From: Pseudoduganella lurida | Lineage (GTDB): Bacteria; Pseudomonadota; Gammaproteobacteria; Burkholderiales; Burkholderiaceae_D | DNA length: 64,000 nt | Direction of reading: 5' to 3' | Assembly (NCBI RefSeq): GCF_007830455.1 | Contig: NZ_VLLB01000003.1 | Span: forward strand, 124,001 to 188,000 | Shown here: in pieces, positions 1 to 8,435 of the stretch | Layout of the letters: every line of letters starts with the position of its first letter | Numbering within the stretch: position 1 is the first letter of the stretch | Program-made: the position numbers and the translations under genes | The notes under the pieces: generated by a model | The model's input: the letters and a program-made list of their open reading frames with translations, nothing else | Told to the model about the DNA's origin: nothing | The model's database searches: none

Positions 1-102
1 CACATCGTGGAGCTGCACCACGGAACGGTCGCCGTGCACAGCGCAGGTGCCGGCCGGGGCAGCGTGTTCACCGTGACGCTGCCGCGCCTGCCGCATCCGT
101 GA
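1..102 (+). CDS. Sensor histidine kinase, C-terminal end only
   Basis: Frame 1 is open from the window edge to a TGA at 100-102, giving 33 residues. They read as the last strand pair of a histidine-kinase ATPase domain: a short stretch ending HGG-like (LHHGTVAVHS), then G-x-G-x-GS-x-F-x-V-x-LP, which is the usual end of the HATPase_c fold. The rest of the protein lies outside the window, so its sensor domain and partner cannot be named. The lone receiver protein at 472-843 is on the other strand and is not obviously its cognate regulator. Confidence 0.75.
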   Translation, partial: HIVELHHGTVAVHSAGAGRGSVFTVTLPRLPHP

Positions 103-149
103 CGCGTGCGATGCGACAGGCGATTGCCGGTGCGCGTGCGAACGGGCGC

Positions 150-182
150 AAAAAAGCCCGCCATGGAGAGAAACGGGCGGGC
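150..182 (-). terminator. Intrinsic terminator of the tRNA-Leu transcript
   Basis: On the minus strand GCCCGCC pairs with GGCGGGC (arms 156-162 and 176-182), followed by six T residues (plus-strand A run 150-155). It lies 26 bases beyond the CCA end of the tRNA, so it most likely ends that transcript. It could also receive read-through from the kinase gene, but the T run favours the minus direction. Confidence 0.85.
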
Positions 183-207
183 TGCTGGACTTCCTTGTAT
201 TCGTTCG

Positions 208-292
208 TGGTGCCGGGAACCGGAATCGAACCGGTACGCCTTGCGGCGCCGGATTTTGAGTCCGGTGCGTCTACCTATTCCGCCATCCCGGC
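208..292 (-). tRNA. tRNA-Leu (anticodon CAA)
   Basis: An 85-nt class II tRNA on the minus strand. The 5' acceptor arm GCCGGGA pairs with TCCCGGC, followed by A and an encoded CCA (plus-strand TGG at 208-210). The anticodon stem CCGGA/TCCGG encloses the loop CTCAAAA, giving anticodon CAA, which reads UUG. A long variable arm and a GTTCCGATTC T-loop segment are present, as expected for leucine tRNAs. Confidence 0.95.
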
Positions 293-304
293 AACGCGAC
301 GTGC

Positions 305-333
305 ATTATCACTGATTTGTGCAGGACCGGCAA
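305..333 (-). promoter_or_regulatory. Promoter of tRNA-Leu
   Basis: Minus-strand TTGCCG (plus 328-333) is separated by exactly 17 bases from GATAAT (plus 305-310). This is a good sigma-70 type match, placed 12 bases before the mature 5' end of the tRNA. Confidence 0.75.
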
Positions 334-471
334 CCCTGCAGAGCTCCCGCTGCGCGCATGCAGCGGCGCGGCGACGAGGCTCGCATGGCTGCCGCTGGCA
401 GTCACGCGGCCGGCATATCCCGCGTGGTTCTGCCCGTGAAAGCGCCGCCGGCACAGGTGGCCATCGACGCC

Positions 472-843
472 TCACTGTTCGCAATGCGCCAGTGTCGACT
501 GGATCTGTTCCAGGCTGATGGGCTTGCGCACATGCAGGTCGATGCCGGCGGCCTGCGCGCGGGCCGCGGTGGCCGGATCGTTCCAGCCCGACACGGAAAC
601 CAGGTAGGCCGAGGCCAGTTCGGCATTCGAGCGGATGCGGCGCGCCAGCTCGAACCCGTCCATGCGGGGCATGCCGATATCGAGGAACACGATGCTGGGG
701 TGGAAGGCCTGCAGCTTGTCCAGCGCTTCCACGCCGTCATGCGCCACTTCCACCTTGTAGCCCAGGCACTGCACCAGCTCGGACAGGGTCGACGCAGCAT
801 CGAGATTGTCGTCGACGACCATTATTTCGCATGGTTTGCCCAT
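472..843 (-). CDS. Stand-alone response regulator receiver protein
   Basis: A 123-residue protein made of one CheY-like receiver domain and nothing else. The acidic pair is in VVDDN (residues 9-13), the phosphorylatable Asp is D55 in FLDIGMP, and the conserved Lys is K107 in VRKPIS. The start at 843 is chosen because GGGAGGAAG lies 3 bases upstream and the protein then matches the length of a single receiver; the open frame continues upstream but without family similarity. With no output domain it probably acts by protein contact or as a phosphate shuttle for a kinase encoded elsewhere. A hairpin and a TATACT box lie just upstream. Confidence 0.9.
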   Translation of the reverse strand: MGKPCEIMVVDDNLDAASTLSELVQCLGYKVEVAHDGVEALDKLQAFHPSIVFLDIGMPRMDGFELARRIRSNAELASAYLVSVSGWNDPATAARAQAAGIDLHVRKPISLEQIQSTLAHCEQ

Positions 844-904
844 GATCTTCCTCCCGTTACCCGGCTGGTTTTCCATGGCTGCGCACGAGCCATCTTCTGG
901 TTCC

Positions 905-943
905 AGTATAAAGAGATGCGGCTTGTCGCCACCAGGCGACAAG
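905..943 (-). promoter_or_regulatory. Candidate promoter -10 box and 9-bp inverted repeat upstream of the receiver gene
   Basis: Minus-strand TATACT lies at 905-910, about 60 bases before the receiver start. Immediately upstream is a perfect inverted repeat CTTGTCGCC-ACCA-GGCGACAAG (922-943), which covers the place where a -35 box would sit. No good -35 match is seen, so an operator or activator site is plausible. The remainder of the 844-1258 gap shows nothing else convincing. Confidence 0.4.
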
Positions 944-1258
944 TGGGACGGTTTCGCTTGCCGATGTAGGACTGCACCCGGCTCTGCCGCTGCATGCATG
1001 GGGGACGATAGGTGTTCGCCAGTTGCAAGCAACCCACATGACGCGCGGCCCGCGCATGCCGGACTGCCAATTTTCCGCCGATCAACAGCTATACTGCATT
1101 CACGAGAATCACCGAACGTTCGTGCCAAAACGGAAATGACACCGCCGCAGCACGGACACCGACATTGGACACCTGGCCTGCGTAACGCAGCTGCCACCAT
1201 GGCAATACCGAATCACGAGAGCGGCACGCGTTCGCGCGCTGCCGATGGCGGAGACCAC

Positions 1259-2200
1259 ATGCTTGACACACGTTCCGAACGTTTCGTTCGCAGCTACCTG
1301 AAGACCCGCCACATGGTGCTGCTGGTCGAGCTGGGGCGCCATGGCTCGATCATGCACGCGGCGCAGGCCGCTAAACTCACGCAGCCGGCCGCCTCGAAAC
1401 TGCTGGGCGAGCTGGAACATGCACTGGGCGTGCCCCTGTTCGACCGGATGCCGCGCGGTGTCGAGCCCACCTGGTATGGCAAGGTGCTGATCCGGCGCGC
1501 CAGTGCCGCGCTGGCCGAGATGGATGCGGCGCACCAGGAAGTGATGGAGCTGGCGTCGGGCCTGCGCGGCAGCGTGGCGGTCGGCGCCATCCTCACGCCA
1601 TCGACCACGCTGGTGCCGGCCGCGATGGCCCTGTTGAAGCGGCGCCATATGCGCCTGAACGTGTCGATCGAAGTGGACAGCAGTAAGCAGCTGGTGGAAC
1701 AGCTGCGCAGCGGCGCACTGGACATCGTCATCGGCCGGATCTACGAGCCGTCCGGCGCCGGTGAATTCTGCTTCGAGCCGATCACCGACGAACCCCACAG
1801 CCTGCTGGTGCGGGCCGGGCACCCGCTGCTGGCGGCCGGTCCGCTCGAACTGGCGCAGCTGGTGCAGCAGGCGTGGATCCTGCCGCCCACCGGCAGCGTG
1901 GTGCGCGACAGGATGAGTGCCCTGTTCCTGTCGCAGGGCCTGGCCGAACCGGCCGAGATCGTGTCGACGATGGCGATACCCGTCGTGACTTCGCTGCTGA
2001 TGAGCAGCGACATGGTGGCGCCGATGTCCCTCGAACTGGCCCGGCCGCAGCTCGACAGCGGCGCGCTGGCCGTGCTGCCGTTCGACCTGCACCTGCGCAT
2101 GGATCCCTACGGTTTCATCACGCGCCGTCACCACCGCCTGTCGCCAGCGGCCGAGGCGATGCTCGGCGCGCTGCGCGAAGCGTTCGGGCTGCGGCGCTGA
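1259..2200 (+). CDS. LysR-type transcriptional regulator (GbpR-like)
   Basis: A 313-residue LysR regulator. The N-terminal winged helix-turn-helix (about residues 18-77) contains KLTQPAASKLLGELE and LFDR. The rest forms the two-lobed LysR substrate-binding domain. The HTH wording (QPAASK, VPLFDRMPRGVEPTWYG) resembles the GbpR/CbsR group that responds to sugars, but the ligand is inferred. The ATG at 1259 has GGAG 8 bases upstream; an earlier in-frame ATG at 1199 lacks a site. It converges on the TonB-dependent receptor gene that ends at 2251, which it may or may not control. Confidence 0.88.
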   Translation: MLDTRSERFVRSYLKTRHMVLLVELGRHGSIMHAAQAAKLTQPAASKLLGELEHALGVPLFDRMPRGVEPTWYGKVLIRRASAALAEMDAAHQEVMELASGLRGSVAVGAILTPSTTLVPAAMALLKRRHMRLNVSIEVDSSKQLVEQLRSGALDIVIGRIYEPSGAGEFCFEPITDEPHSLLVRAGHPLLAAGPLELAQLVQQAWILPPTGSVVRDRMSALFLSQGLAEPAEIVSTMAIPVVTSLLMSSDMVAPMSLELARPQLDSGALAVLPFDLHLRMDPYGFITRRHHRLSPAAEAMLGALREAFGLRR

Positions 2201-2210
2201 AGAAGCAGCG

Positions 2211-2228
2211 CGGGGGCAGGCGCCCCCG
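2211..2228. terminator. GC-rich hairpin between convergent genes
   Basis: CGGGGGC-AGGC-GCCCCCG forms a 7-bp stem with a 4-base loop in the 50-bp gap between the convergent LysR and receptor genes. There is no clear T run on either side, so it may be a weak bidirectional terminator or a 3'-end stabiliser. Confidence 0.4.
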
Positions 2229-2250
2229 GCTGCAGGTCAGGACTTGGCGC

Positions 2251-4860
2251 TCAGAACTTGTAGCTCAGCCCGATGTTGTAGCGGCGGCCGTACTCCATCA
2301 CGTTCTGCATGTAGCGGTTGCCGGCCTGGGTGTGGATCACCTTCTGGTTGGTGATGTTGTCCAGGCCCACGCGCAGCTGCAGCTGTGGCGTGAGGTACTG
2401 CGAGAAGTTGGCGGTGACGTAGGTCTCCTCGTCGTTCTCGATCAGGTAGCCGGCGGTCCAGCGCGGCATGCGCACGAACGGGCTGTGGTAGTTGGCCGAG
2501 AGGCGCGCCTCGAAGCCGTTCTTCTCGTACCACAGCGTGAAGCCGCCGTTCTGCTTCATCAGCCCTTCCATCGGGAAGTTGTTGGTGTACTCGCGGATAT
2601 CGCTCTCGTTGTACGAGAAGTTGGCCGACAGGCCCAGGCCGTCGAACGGTGCCGGCAGGCTGGTGAAGGCCTGCTGGTAGACCAGTTCCAGCCCGCGCAC
2701 ATAGCCGCCTTCGCCGTTGATCGAGCGGGTGATGACGGCCTGGCGGCCATCGATCGTCGTCGTGTCCGTGGTGATGCCGATGTAGGTGCCGATGTTCTTG
2801 TAGAACAGGCCGGCCGACAGCAGCGCGCCCTTGTCGAAGTACCACTGGTAGGACAGGTCGACCTGGTTGGCCATCATCGGCAGCAGGCCCGGGTTGCCGG
2901 CGCTGCCCGTCAGCGGCTGGCTCGAACCCGGCGTCGTATCGACGGAGAGCTGGCGCGAGGCGCGCATCTCGTCCATCGGCGCGCGCGACATGGCGCGGGC
3001 CACGCTGAAGCGCAGCTGGTGCTTCTGCGCTTCGTCCAGGTTGAAGATCAGGTTGGCACTGGGCAGGGCCTTCGTATACGACGCGCCGCCTGCCACGTCG
3101 GTCGGTGCCGCACCGTTGCGCGACTCCATGCCTTCGCCGGTCTGCTTGGTGTGCACGACGCGCACGCCGGCATTGCCGCGGAACGTCAGGCCGAACAGCT
3201 CGCCTTCGAGATCGGCCTGCGCGTACACCGCGCTGGTGCGTTCCTTCACCTTCCAGCCGGCCAGCAGGTCGGTGGTGGTCTGCACGCGCCCGTCCGGCGA
3301 CAGCGCACCGGCGCCGAACGTGGACGCCACGGTGCCTTCGAAGTCGCGCAGCATCAGGGCCGGGAAGTAGTCGCCGACGCGCAGCGTGTCGTAGGCACCG
3401 GCCGGGATCGATGCGGTGGTGGGCGAGATGTTCCAGGTCGTCTGGTGGAACGACTTCTCGCGGTCGGCGAAACGGGCACCGACCTTGATGCGGCTGACGG
3501 GGCCCAGTTCCAGCGGACGGGCGGCGCTCAGCTGGGCCGAGTTCAGGCGGTCGTTGACGTGGCCGTCGGCGTCGATGTACAGGGACGGCGTGCCGAAGTT
3601 GGCGAGGTTGCCGGTGTCCTGGCTGAACGAGTATGACTGCTGTTCGTTGCCCGTGAAGGACCAGGACAGCGTGCCCGGGCCGGAGGTCTGGCGCACGTCG
3701 GCCCACTGGCTGTCGCGCCCGGCGCGGGAGACGGCCACGTCGGCATCGACCTTCCAGTCGCCCACGTTGAACTTGCCGTTCAGGCCGCCGGCCAGGTTGT
3801 CCATGTCCTGGATCCAGCGCGTGCTGTGCGTGGAGACGGTCACGTCGCGGAAGGTGGCGCCCACCACGTAGCCGTCGCGGATGTCGAGGCCGGAGTAATT
3901 GGCGCTCTGCGCGCCGTCCCAGTTGCCCAGGTCGCCCGTCCAGTGCTGCACGCTCGGCTCGCGGATCTTGTTCTTGGCGTAGTAGATGTCGGCGGTGAGC
4001 AGCGCATCCGGGCTGGCCTGCCACTCGACCTTGCCGAGGATGCTGGCGCGCTCGTTGGTGCCTTTCTTGAGTTCGTCCTCGAAGCCCCACGGCGTCTTGT
4101 CCACCTTGCCGTCGCCGTTCAGGTCGACCGAGTGGTCCTCGTTGAAGCCCCAGTGGTTCTTGCGCTCCTCGATCGACGGCTGCTTCTGGTAGCTGGCGGC
4201 CACCGCCACGCCGATCGTCCGGTTGGCGAACTGGTCGATGTAGATGCCGCCCAGGCGCGGCCGCACGCTCTTCTCGTCGACATCCTTCGCTAGCGGGTAG
4301 TACAGCGCATCGGCCTTGATGGACGCCTGGCGGCCCTTGTACTTCAGCGGCTGCACGGTCTGCAGGTCGATCGTCGTGGCGATGCCGCCTTCGACCAGGT
4401 CGGCATTCTGCGTCTTGTAGACGATGGCGCCGCTCAGCGACTCGGACGGGAACTGTTCGAAGCGCACCGCGCGGTTCGGTTCCGACGAGGCCAGCTCGCG
4501 GCCGTTCAGCGTGGCGCCGATGAAGCGCTCGCCGAGGCCGCGCGCCACGATCTGGCTGGCGTTGCCGCGGTCGAGGCCGGCGGCCAGGCCGGGCAGGCGG
4601 GCCAGCGATTCGGCGATCGTCGTGTCCGGCAGCTTGCCGATGTCTTCGGACGACACCACCTCGACGATGCTGTTCGAGTTCTCCTTCACGGCCAGCGCGC
4701 TGCGCACCGAGGCGCGGATGCCGGACACGGTCACCTGCTGGACGGCCGTGTCGCTGCCGGCAGCGGGCGCGGCCGGTTCGGCCTGTTGCGCAAAGGCTGC
4801 GGGCACGACGGGGAGAAGGAAGAGCGAGCGTACCAGCACGCTCAGGGTGGTCTGTTTCAT
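2251..4860 (-). CDS. TonB-dependent outer-membrane receptor
   Basis: An 869-residue receptor with a signal peptide (about 1-24, ending AFA-QQ). It has a plug domain (about 45-165) with the box VTVSGIRASVRSAL and IGKLPDTTIAESLARLPG, and a 22-strand barrel that ends in the expected terminal Phe (GLSYKF). The plug wording is that of the large TonB receptors expanded in Xanthomonas and Caulobacter (TIGR01782 type), which mostly import oligosaccharides or other large organic ligands. It would need TonB-ExbBD energy. The start has GGAG 7 bases upstream. No glycosidase or inner-membrane transporter sits next to it, so the substrate is unknown. Confidence 0.93.
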   Translation of the reverse strand: MKQTTLSVLVRSLFLLPVVPAAFAQQAEPAAPAAGSDTAVQQVTVSGIRASVRSALAVKENSNSIVEVVSSEDIGKLPDTTIAESLARLPGLAAGLDRGNASQIVARGLGERFIGATLNGRELASSEPNRAVRFEQFPSESLSGAIVYKTQNADLVEGGIATTIDLQTVQPLKYKGRQASIKADALYYPLAKDVDEKSVRPRLGGIYIDQFANRTIGVAVAASYQKQPSIEERKNHWGFNEDHSVDLNGDGKVDKTPWGFEDELKKGTNERASILGKVEWQASPDALLTADIYYAKNKIREPSVQHWTGDLGNWDGAQSANYSGLDIRDGYVVGATFRDVTVSTHSTRWIQDMDNLAGGLNGKFNVGDWKVDADVAVSRAGRDSQWADVRQTSGPGTLSWSFTGNEQQSYSFSQDTGNLANFGTPSLYIDADGHVNDRLNSAQLSAARPLELGPVSRIKVGARFADREKSFHQTTWNISPTTASIPAGAYDTLRVGDYFPALMLRDFEGTVASTFGAGALSPDGRVQTTTDLLAGWKVKERTSAVYAQADLEGELFGLTFRGNAGVRVVHTKQTGEGMESRNGAAPTDVAGGASYTKALPSANLIFNLDEAQKHQLRFSVARAMSRAPMDEMRASRQLSVDTTPGSSQPLTGSAGNPGLLPMMANQVDLSYQWYFDKGALLSAGLFYKNIGTYIGITTDTTTIDGRQAVITRSINGEGGYVRGLELVYQQAFTSLPAPFDGLGLSANFSYNESDIREYTNNFPMEGLMKQNGGFTLWYEKNGFEARLSANYHSPFVRMPRWTAGYLIENDEETYVTANFSQYLTPQLQLRVGLDNITNQKVIHTQAGNRYMQNVMEYGRRYNIGLSYKF

Positions 4861-5191
4861 GGGGTCTCCAGGAGTATTGTTTTGGTTGAAATCGACCGGT
4901 CTTCGCGTACGCGCGCGGCCAATGGTCGATCCCAGCCGGAAATTCTAGGTCGCGCGCCGCCCGTGAGCCAGTGGCATTTTTGGAAGAATGTATATCAACT
5001 TCATATAGATTCGGCACCGCCCGGGGCGGGCTGCGATTGGGCGATGCATGCGAGTCAACGGCTGTCGTGCGGGTGCCACAATGACCAGGCGTTCCTCCCA
5101 CGTCTTGTATCCACGTCGATGATTCGCTATACAGCCAGAAACTGAGTTATTGCCTGGAGGTGATCAGGCAAAGCCGAACCGGAGATGAACA
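4861..5191. other. Intergenic region with the receptor promoter side
   Basis: A 331-bp divergent gap between the TonB receptor and a small secreted protein. It is richer in A and T around 4975-5010, where ATGTATAT and ATATAGAT form an imperfect inverted repeat that could be a regulator site. No promoter could be fixed with confidence and no gene is seen. Confidence 0.3.
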
Positions 5192-5626
5192 ATGCACCGC
5201 CTGAACATCTGCATTGCCGCTGTCTGTCTGTCTGCCAGCCTGGCCGGCGCCGTCGAGCTGCCGCCAACCAGCCGCTTCCTTGGCACCGGCCGCGCCTGTT
5301 ACGGTACGTTGACCATCACGCCCAAGACGCTGGCCTGGCTGACGACCTTCAGCCAGTGCCCAGCGGGGCGCTACCGGATCATCGATCGAAACGGCGACCG
5401 GATTACCTTTCACTTCAATCACTTGTCGGCGAAGTGTCGCTACGAAGTAGTGTCACTGAACCACCACGCCGGTGAGCCCACGGACATGGGTTGGGAGGTA
5501 TGGGGCTACCGAAATGAGTCCAGGTATCGCGAGCACAAGGCTGGCAAGTTTACGGCGAGCGCTCCCGATGTGCTCTCCTGCTATCTGATACGCGATGCGT
5601 ATCCTGACCAGCCGTCGGACTGGTAG
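5192..5626 (+). CDS. Small secreted protein of unknown function
   Basis: A 144-residue protein with a signal peptide (about 1-20, ending LAGA-VE). The mature part contains five Cys residues, four of them well placed for disulfides (about residues 37, 57, 83 and 131), and many aromatic and basic residues, with no domain that I recognise. The ATG at 5192 follows GGAG at 8 bases. It lies alone between divergent and convergent neighbours. Codon use resembles the surrounding genes, although its GC content is lower than theirs. Confidence 0.65.
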   Translation: MHRLNICIAAVCLSASLAGAVELPPTSRFLGTGRACYGTLTITPKTLAWLTTFSQCPAGRYRIIDRNGDRITFHFNHLSAKCRYEVVSLNHHAGEPTDMGWEVWGYRNESRYREHKAGKFTASAPDVLSCYLIRDAYPDQPSDW

Positions 5627-5662
5627 TCCACCGAAATGGTGGTACCGCACATGCCACTCCAG

Positions 5663-6595
5663 CTAATGTGAAGACACGTAAGCGGAATCGACGGGTGGCG
5701 GCAGCGCGAAGCCGCTGCGCAGGCGGTCGGCCTCCTCGCCGGGCGGCCTGCCGAACAGGCGACGGAATTCGCGGCTGAACTGCGACGGGCTGTCATAGCC
5801 GACGGCTGCCGCCGCAACCGCCGCGGCCATGCCGGCACGGACCATCAGCAGGCGCGCCTGGTGCAGCCGCACCGACTTGATGTACTGCAGCGGCGCGCTG
5901 CCGGTGACGGTCTTGAAGTGCAGATGGAAGGTCGCCACGCTCATCGACGCCTCCTGCGCGAGCCACGCCACGGCAAGCGGCCGGGCGTAATCGGCATGGA
6001 TGCGGCGCACCGCGCGCGCGATGTGGCTGAAGCGGCCCTGCTGTGCCAGCGCCGCGCGCAGCACATGGCCCTGCTCGCCGGTGAGCACGCGGTAGTACAG
6101 TTCGCGCACCAGCGCCGGCCCCAGCACCTGCGCGTCGAGTGGATCGGCGAGCGCTTCCAGCAGGCGCAGGACAACCTGCTGCAGCCGCCCGTCCATCGGA
6201 CTGGACACCATGCTGCGCGCAGCGCCGGTCTGCGATGGCGGCAGTGCGAGCAGCAGGTCGGCCACCACCGCGAAATCGAGATGCAGGTAGATCGCCAGCA
6301 GGGGCTCGTCGGTGCTCGCATCGGTCTCCATCGTGAACGGCACCGGCACGGCCACCGCCAGGTAGTGCTGCGCGTCGTACAGATACAGCTTGTCGCCGAG
6401 CCAGCCGCGCTTGCGTCCCTGGCAGACGATGACGATGCCCGGGTCGTACAGCACGGGCGTGCGCTCGAGCAGGCGGTCCGAGCGCAGCAGGCGCACATCG
6501 GGCAGGCCGGTGAGATTGTAGCCTTCGGCCGTCGCCAGCTGGCGCAGCAGTGCCACCATGCGCTGCCGGACGGTCTCGTCAGAGGATCGGTTCAT
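5663..6595 (-). CDS. AraC-family transcriptional regulator
   Basis: A 310-residue regulator. The N-terminal half (about 20-180) matches the AraC_N effector domain, with LLRSDRLLERTPVLYDPGIV near residue 35. The C-terminal 100 residues form the double helix-turn-helix, with SVATFHLHFKTVTG and a second helix pair around YDSPSQFSREFRRLFGRPP. It is transcribed divergently from the SDR gene at 6737, with a 141-bp shared control region. This is the common arrangement for an AraC regulator and a target oxidoreductase. The inducer is not known. Confidence 0.9.
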   Translation of the reverse strand: MNRSSDETVRQRMVALLRQLATAEGYNLTGLPDVRLLRSDRLLERTPVLYDPGIVIVCQGRKRGWLGDKLYLYDAQHYLAVAVPVPFTMETDASTDEPLLAIYLHLDFAVVADLLLALPPSQTGAARSMVSSPMDGRLQQVVLRLLEALADPLDAQVLGPALVRELYYRVLTGEQGHVLRAALAQQGRFSHIARAVRRIHADYARPLAVAWLAQEASMSVATFHLHFKTVTGSAPLQYIKSVRLHQARLLMVRAGMAAAVAAAAVGYDSPSQFSREFRRLFGRPPGEEADRLRSGFALPPPVDSAYVSSH

Positions 6596-6736
6596 GGTCG
6601 TAGTATCGCAGCTTCGGCTGCCATCGATTATTCAGCGGCGATGTGTCAGAGAATCAGGCAAGCATTGCAGACGATGTCCCCTGTCCGTCGTGGCGCAATC
6701 GACGCATCATCGCGGCTTTCCACACAGGGAGCGGCC

Positions 6737-7570
6737 ATGAACGACAAACACATTTTCATCACGGGTGTCAGCAGCGGCTTCGGCCGGGCGATCGCCGCCG
6801 AGGCGCTGCGGCGGGGGCATCGGGTGACCGGTACGGTGCGCAACGATGAGGCGAGGGAAGCGTTCGAAGCGCAGGCACCCGGCCGTGCGCAGGCGGTCCT
6901 GCTCGACATCGCCGACCTCGATGCCGTCGCGCCGATCATCGCGGGCGTGGAAGAACGATCCGGGCCGATCGATGTGCTGGTCAACAATGCCGGCTACGGC
7001 CATGAAGGCATTTTCGAGGAATCGCCGCTCGAGGAGATGACGCGGCAGTTCCGTGTCAATGTGTTCGGCACGGTCGCCGTCACGCAGGCCGTGCTGCCGT
7101 TCATGCGCACCCGCCGCAGCGGCCAGATCATCAGTATCACGTCGATGGGCGGACACATCACCATGCCCGGCATCGCCTGGTACTGCGGCAGCAAGTTCGC
7201 GCTGGAAGGCATCACGGGCGTGCTACGCAAGGAAGTGGCGGCTTTCGGCATAGTGGTGACGGCCGTAGCGCCCGGATCGTTCCGCACCGACTGGGCGGGC
7301 CGCTCGATGGGGCGCAGTCCGCGCAGCATCGACGATTACGATGCGCTGTTCGATCCGATCCGCGCGGCGCGCGCGAGCAGGAGCGGCGCGCAGCCGGGCG
7401 ATCCGCACAAGGCGGCGCGCGCCATCCTCGACCTGCTCGCGCATCCTGCGCCACCGGCGCATCTGGTGCTCGGCAGCGATGCGCTGCAGCTGATCCGGCA
7501 GCAGCTCGCCGATTTTTCAGCGGAGCTCGATGCCGGGGAAGCCGTCAGCCGGTCCACCGATGGCGTGTAG
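6737..7570 (+). CDS. Short-chain dehydrogenase/reductase
   Basis: A 277-residue classical SDR using NAD(P)H. The nucleotide-binding motif is TGVSSGFG (about 9-16), the structural motif NNAG is near residue 83, and the catalytic set is S with YxxxK in YCGSK (near residue 150). The start at 6737 has AGGGAG 6 bases upstream; the longer open frame upstream is antisense to the AraC gene and is not used. The substrate cannot be told from sequence. It is most likely controlled by the divergent AraC regulator. Confidence 0.9.
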   Translation: MNDKHIFITGVSSGFGRAIAAEALRRGHRVTGTVRNDEAREAFEAQAPGRAQAVLLDIADLDAVAPIIAGVEERSGPIDVLVNNAGYGHEGIFEESPLEEMTRQFRVNVFGTVAVTQAVLPFMRTRRSGQIISITSMGGHITMPGIAWYCGSKFALEGITGVLRKEVAAFGIVVTAVAPGSFRTDWAGRSMGRSPRSIDDYDALFDPIRAARASRSGAQPGDPHKAARAILDLLAHPAPPAHLVLGSDALQLIRQQLADFSAELDAGEAVSRSTDGV

Positions 7571-7779
7571 CGCTGCGCTCTGACCGTCCGGCCGGCGGAA
7601 CGTCCGCACATGCCCGGCCATTCGCCGCTCCATGCGGGGCGGCGTGCAGTTCATCCCGCGTTTTGTGCGCTTCGTCGCTTGCCGGTGCGCTGGTGGATGT
7701 CCTTTTGTTACCTTGTACCCGTTGCCGCACATTACGAGAGGCGGCGATGACCAGGCAACCATCCTCCAGAGAGACCACC

Positions 7780-8235
7780 ATGAAAAAATCGATCATCAGC
7801 GCAGCGCTCGCCATCGCCACGTTCGGCGCCACCTTTGCCGTGCAGGCGCAGAGCCCGGCCCAGCCGGACCAGTCGGTTGCCGTGCCCGGACCGGCACGCG
7901 GCACGTATGCACTGGGCGTGAGCGAGTTCACTGAATTTGCCAACAGCTACGCGCTGACCAACGGCCAGGTGGCCACGTTCACGCAGCGCGGCAACCATTA
8001 CTTCGTGCAGCTGAAGTCGTCGCTGCGTTCGCAGCAGCGCGACGATAGCAATGGCATGCGTCCCGCCACCGTGCGGCTGCGTCCGATCGGGCCGGGCGCG
8101 TTCGTCACCGACGGCGGCGCGTACATGACGTTCCGCGACAGTGGCGAGGAAGTCACCATCAACAACTTCGAGCGCCTGCCGGATGCGCGCGTGGCGGTCA
8201 ATGACCTGAACGTGCAGATGATTGCGCGGCGTTGA
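7780..8235 (+). CDS. Exported protein of unknown function
   Basis: A 151-residue protein with a typical signal peptide (MKKS start, hydrophobic core, cleavage near VQA-QS at residue 23). The mature part is short, with many Thr, Arg and Asn residues, and no recognised domain. The start is chosen because the signal peptide begins there. A weak purine-rich site (AGAGAG) precedes it. It converges on the FtsH-like gene, with a repeat unit and a terminator between the two. Confidence 0.65.
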   Translation: MKKSIISAALAIATFGATFAVQAQSPAQPDQSVAVPGPARGTYALGVSEFTEFANSYALTNGQVATFTQRGNHYFVQLKSSLRSQQRDDSNGMRPATVRLRPIGPGAFVTDGGAYMTFRDSGEEVTINNFERLPDARVAVNDLNVQMIARR

Positions 8236-8270
8236 GGGATGACGGCGCAGGCAATGATGACGCAGGCAGA

Positions 8271-8370
8271 AGGCTGGGGTCAGGCACCGCTGCGGGCGCC
8301 AGCACTGCTTCGTGTCGCTTCGATGGCGATGCCGGACCCCGCTGCCCGGCCGCCGTTCCCGACCTCGCCA
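8271..8370 (-). repeat. Dispersed hairpin repeat, class 2 (single copy)
   Basis: Read on the minus strand, this 100-bp stretch matches the two tandem units at 45857-46057 in order and wording. It runs from GAGGTCG through GGGGTCCGGCATCGCCATCGAAG and GAAGCA to GCGGTGCCTGACCCCAGCC. The outer ends GGGGTC and GACCCC are inverted repeats. It lies between two convergent genes, as do the tandem units. No coding sequence runs through it. Confidence 0.75.
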
Positions 8371-8392
8371 GTGGCGGAACGGGACCGTCATG

Positions 8393-8418
8393 AAAAAGGC
8401 CCGCTTGAAGCGGGCCTT
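8393..8418 (-). terminator. Intrinsic terminator of the FtsH-like gene
   Basis: Minus-strand AAGGCCCGC-TTCAA-GCGGGCC followed by TTTTT (plus-strand A run 8393-8397). The stem is 9 bp, placed 18 bases after the stop codon of the AAA protease gene. Confidence 0.88.
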
Positions 8419-8435
8419 GTCGTATCTGGTGAAGC

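Noticed and set aside
2237-5101. A minus-strand frame longer than the TonB receptor gene, covering the same region
   Set aside because: The shorter overlapping frame carries the signal peptide, plug and barrel motifs; the longer one has no recognisable domain.
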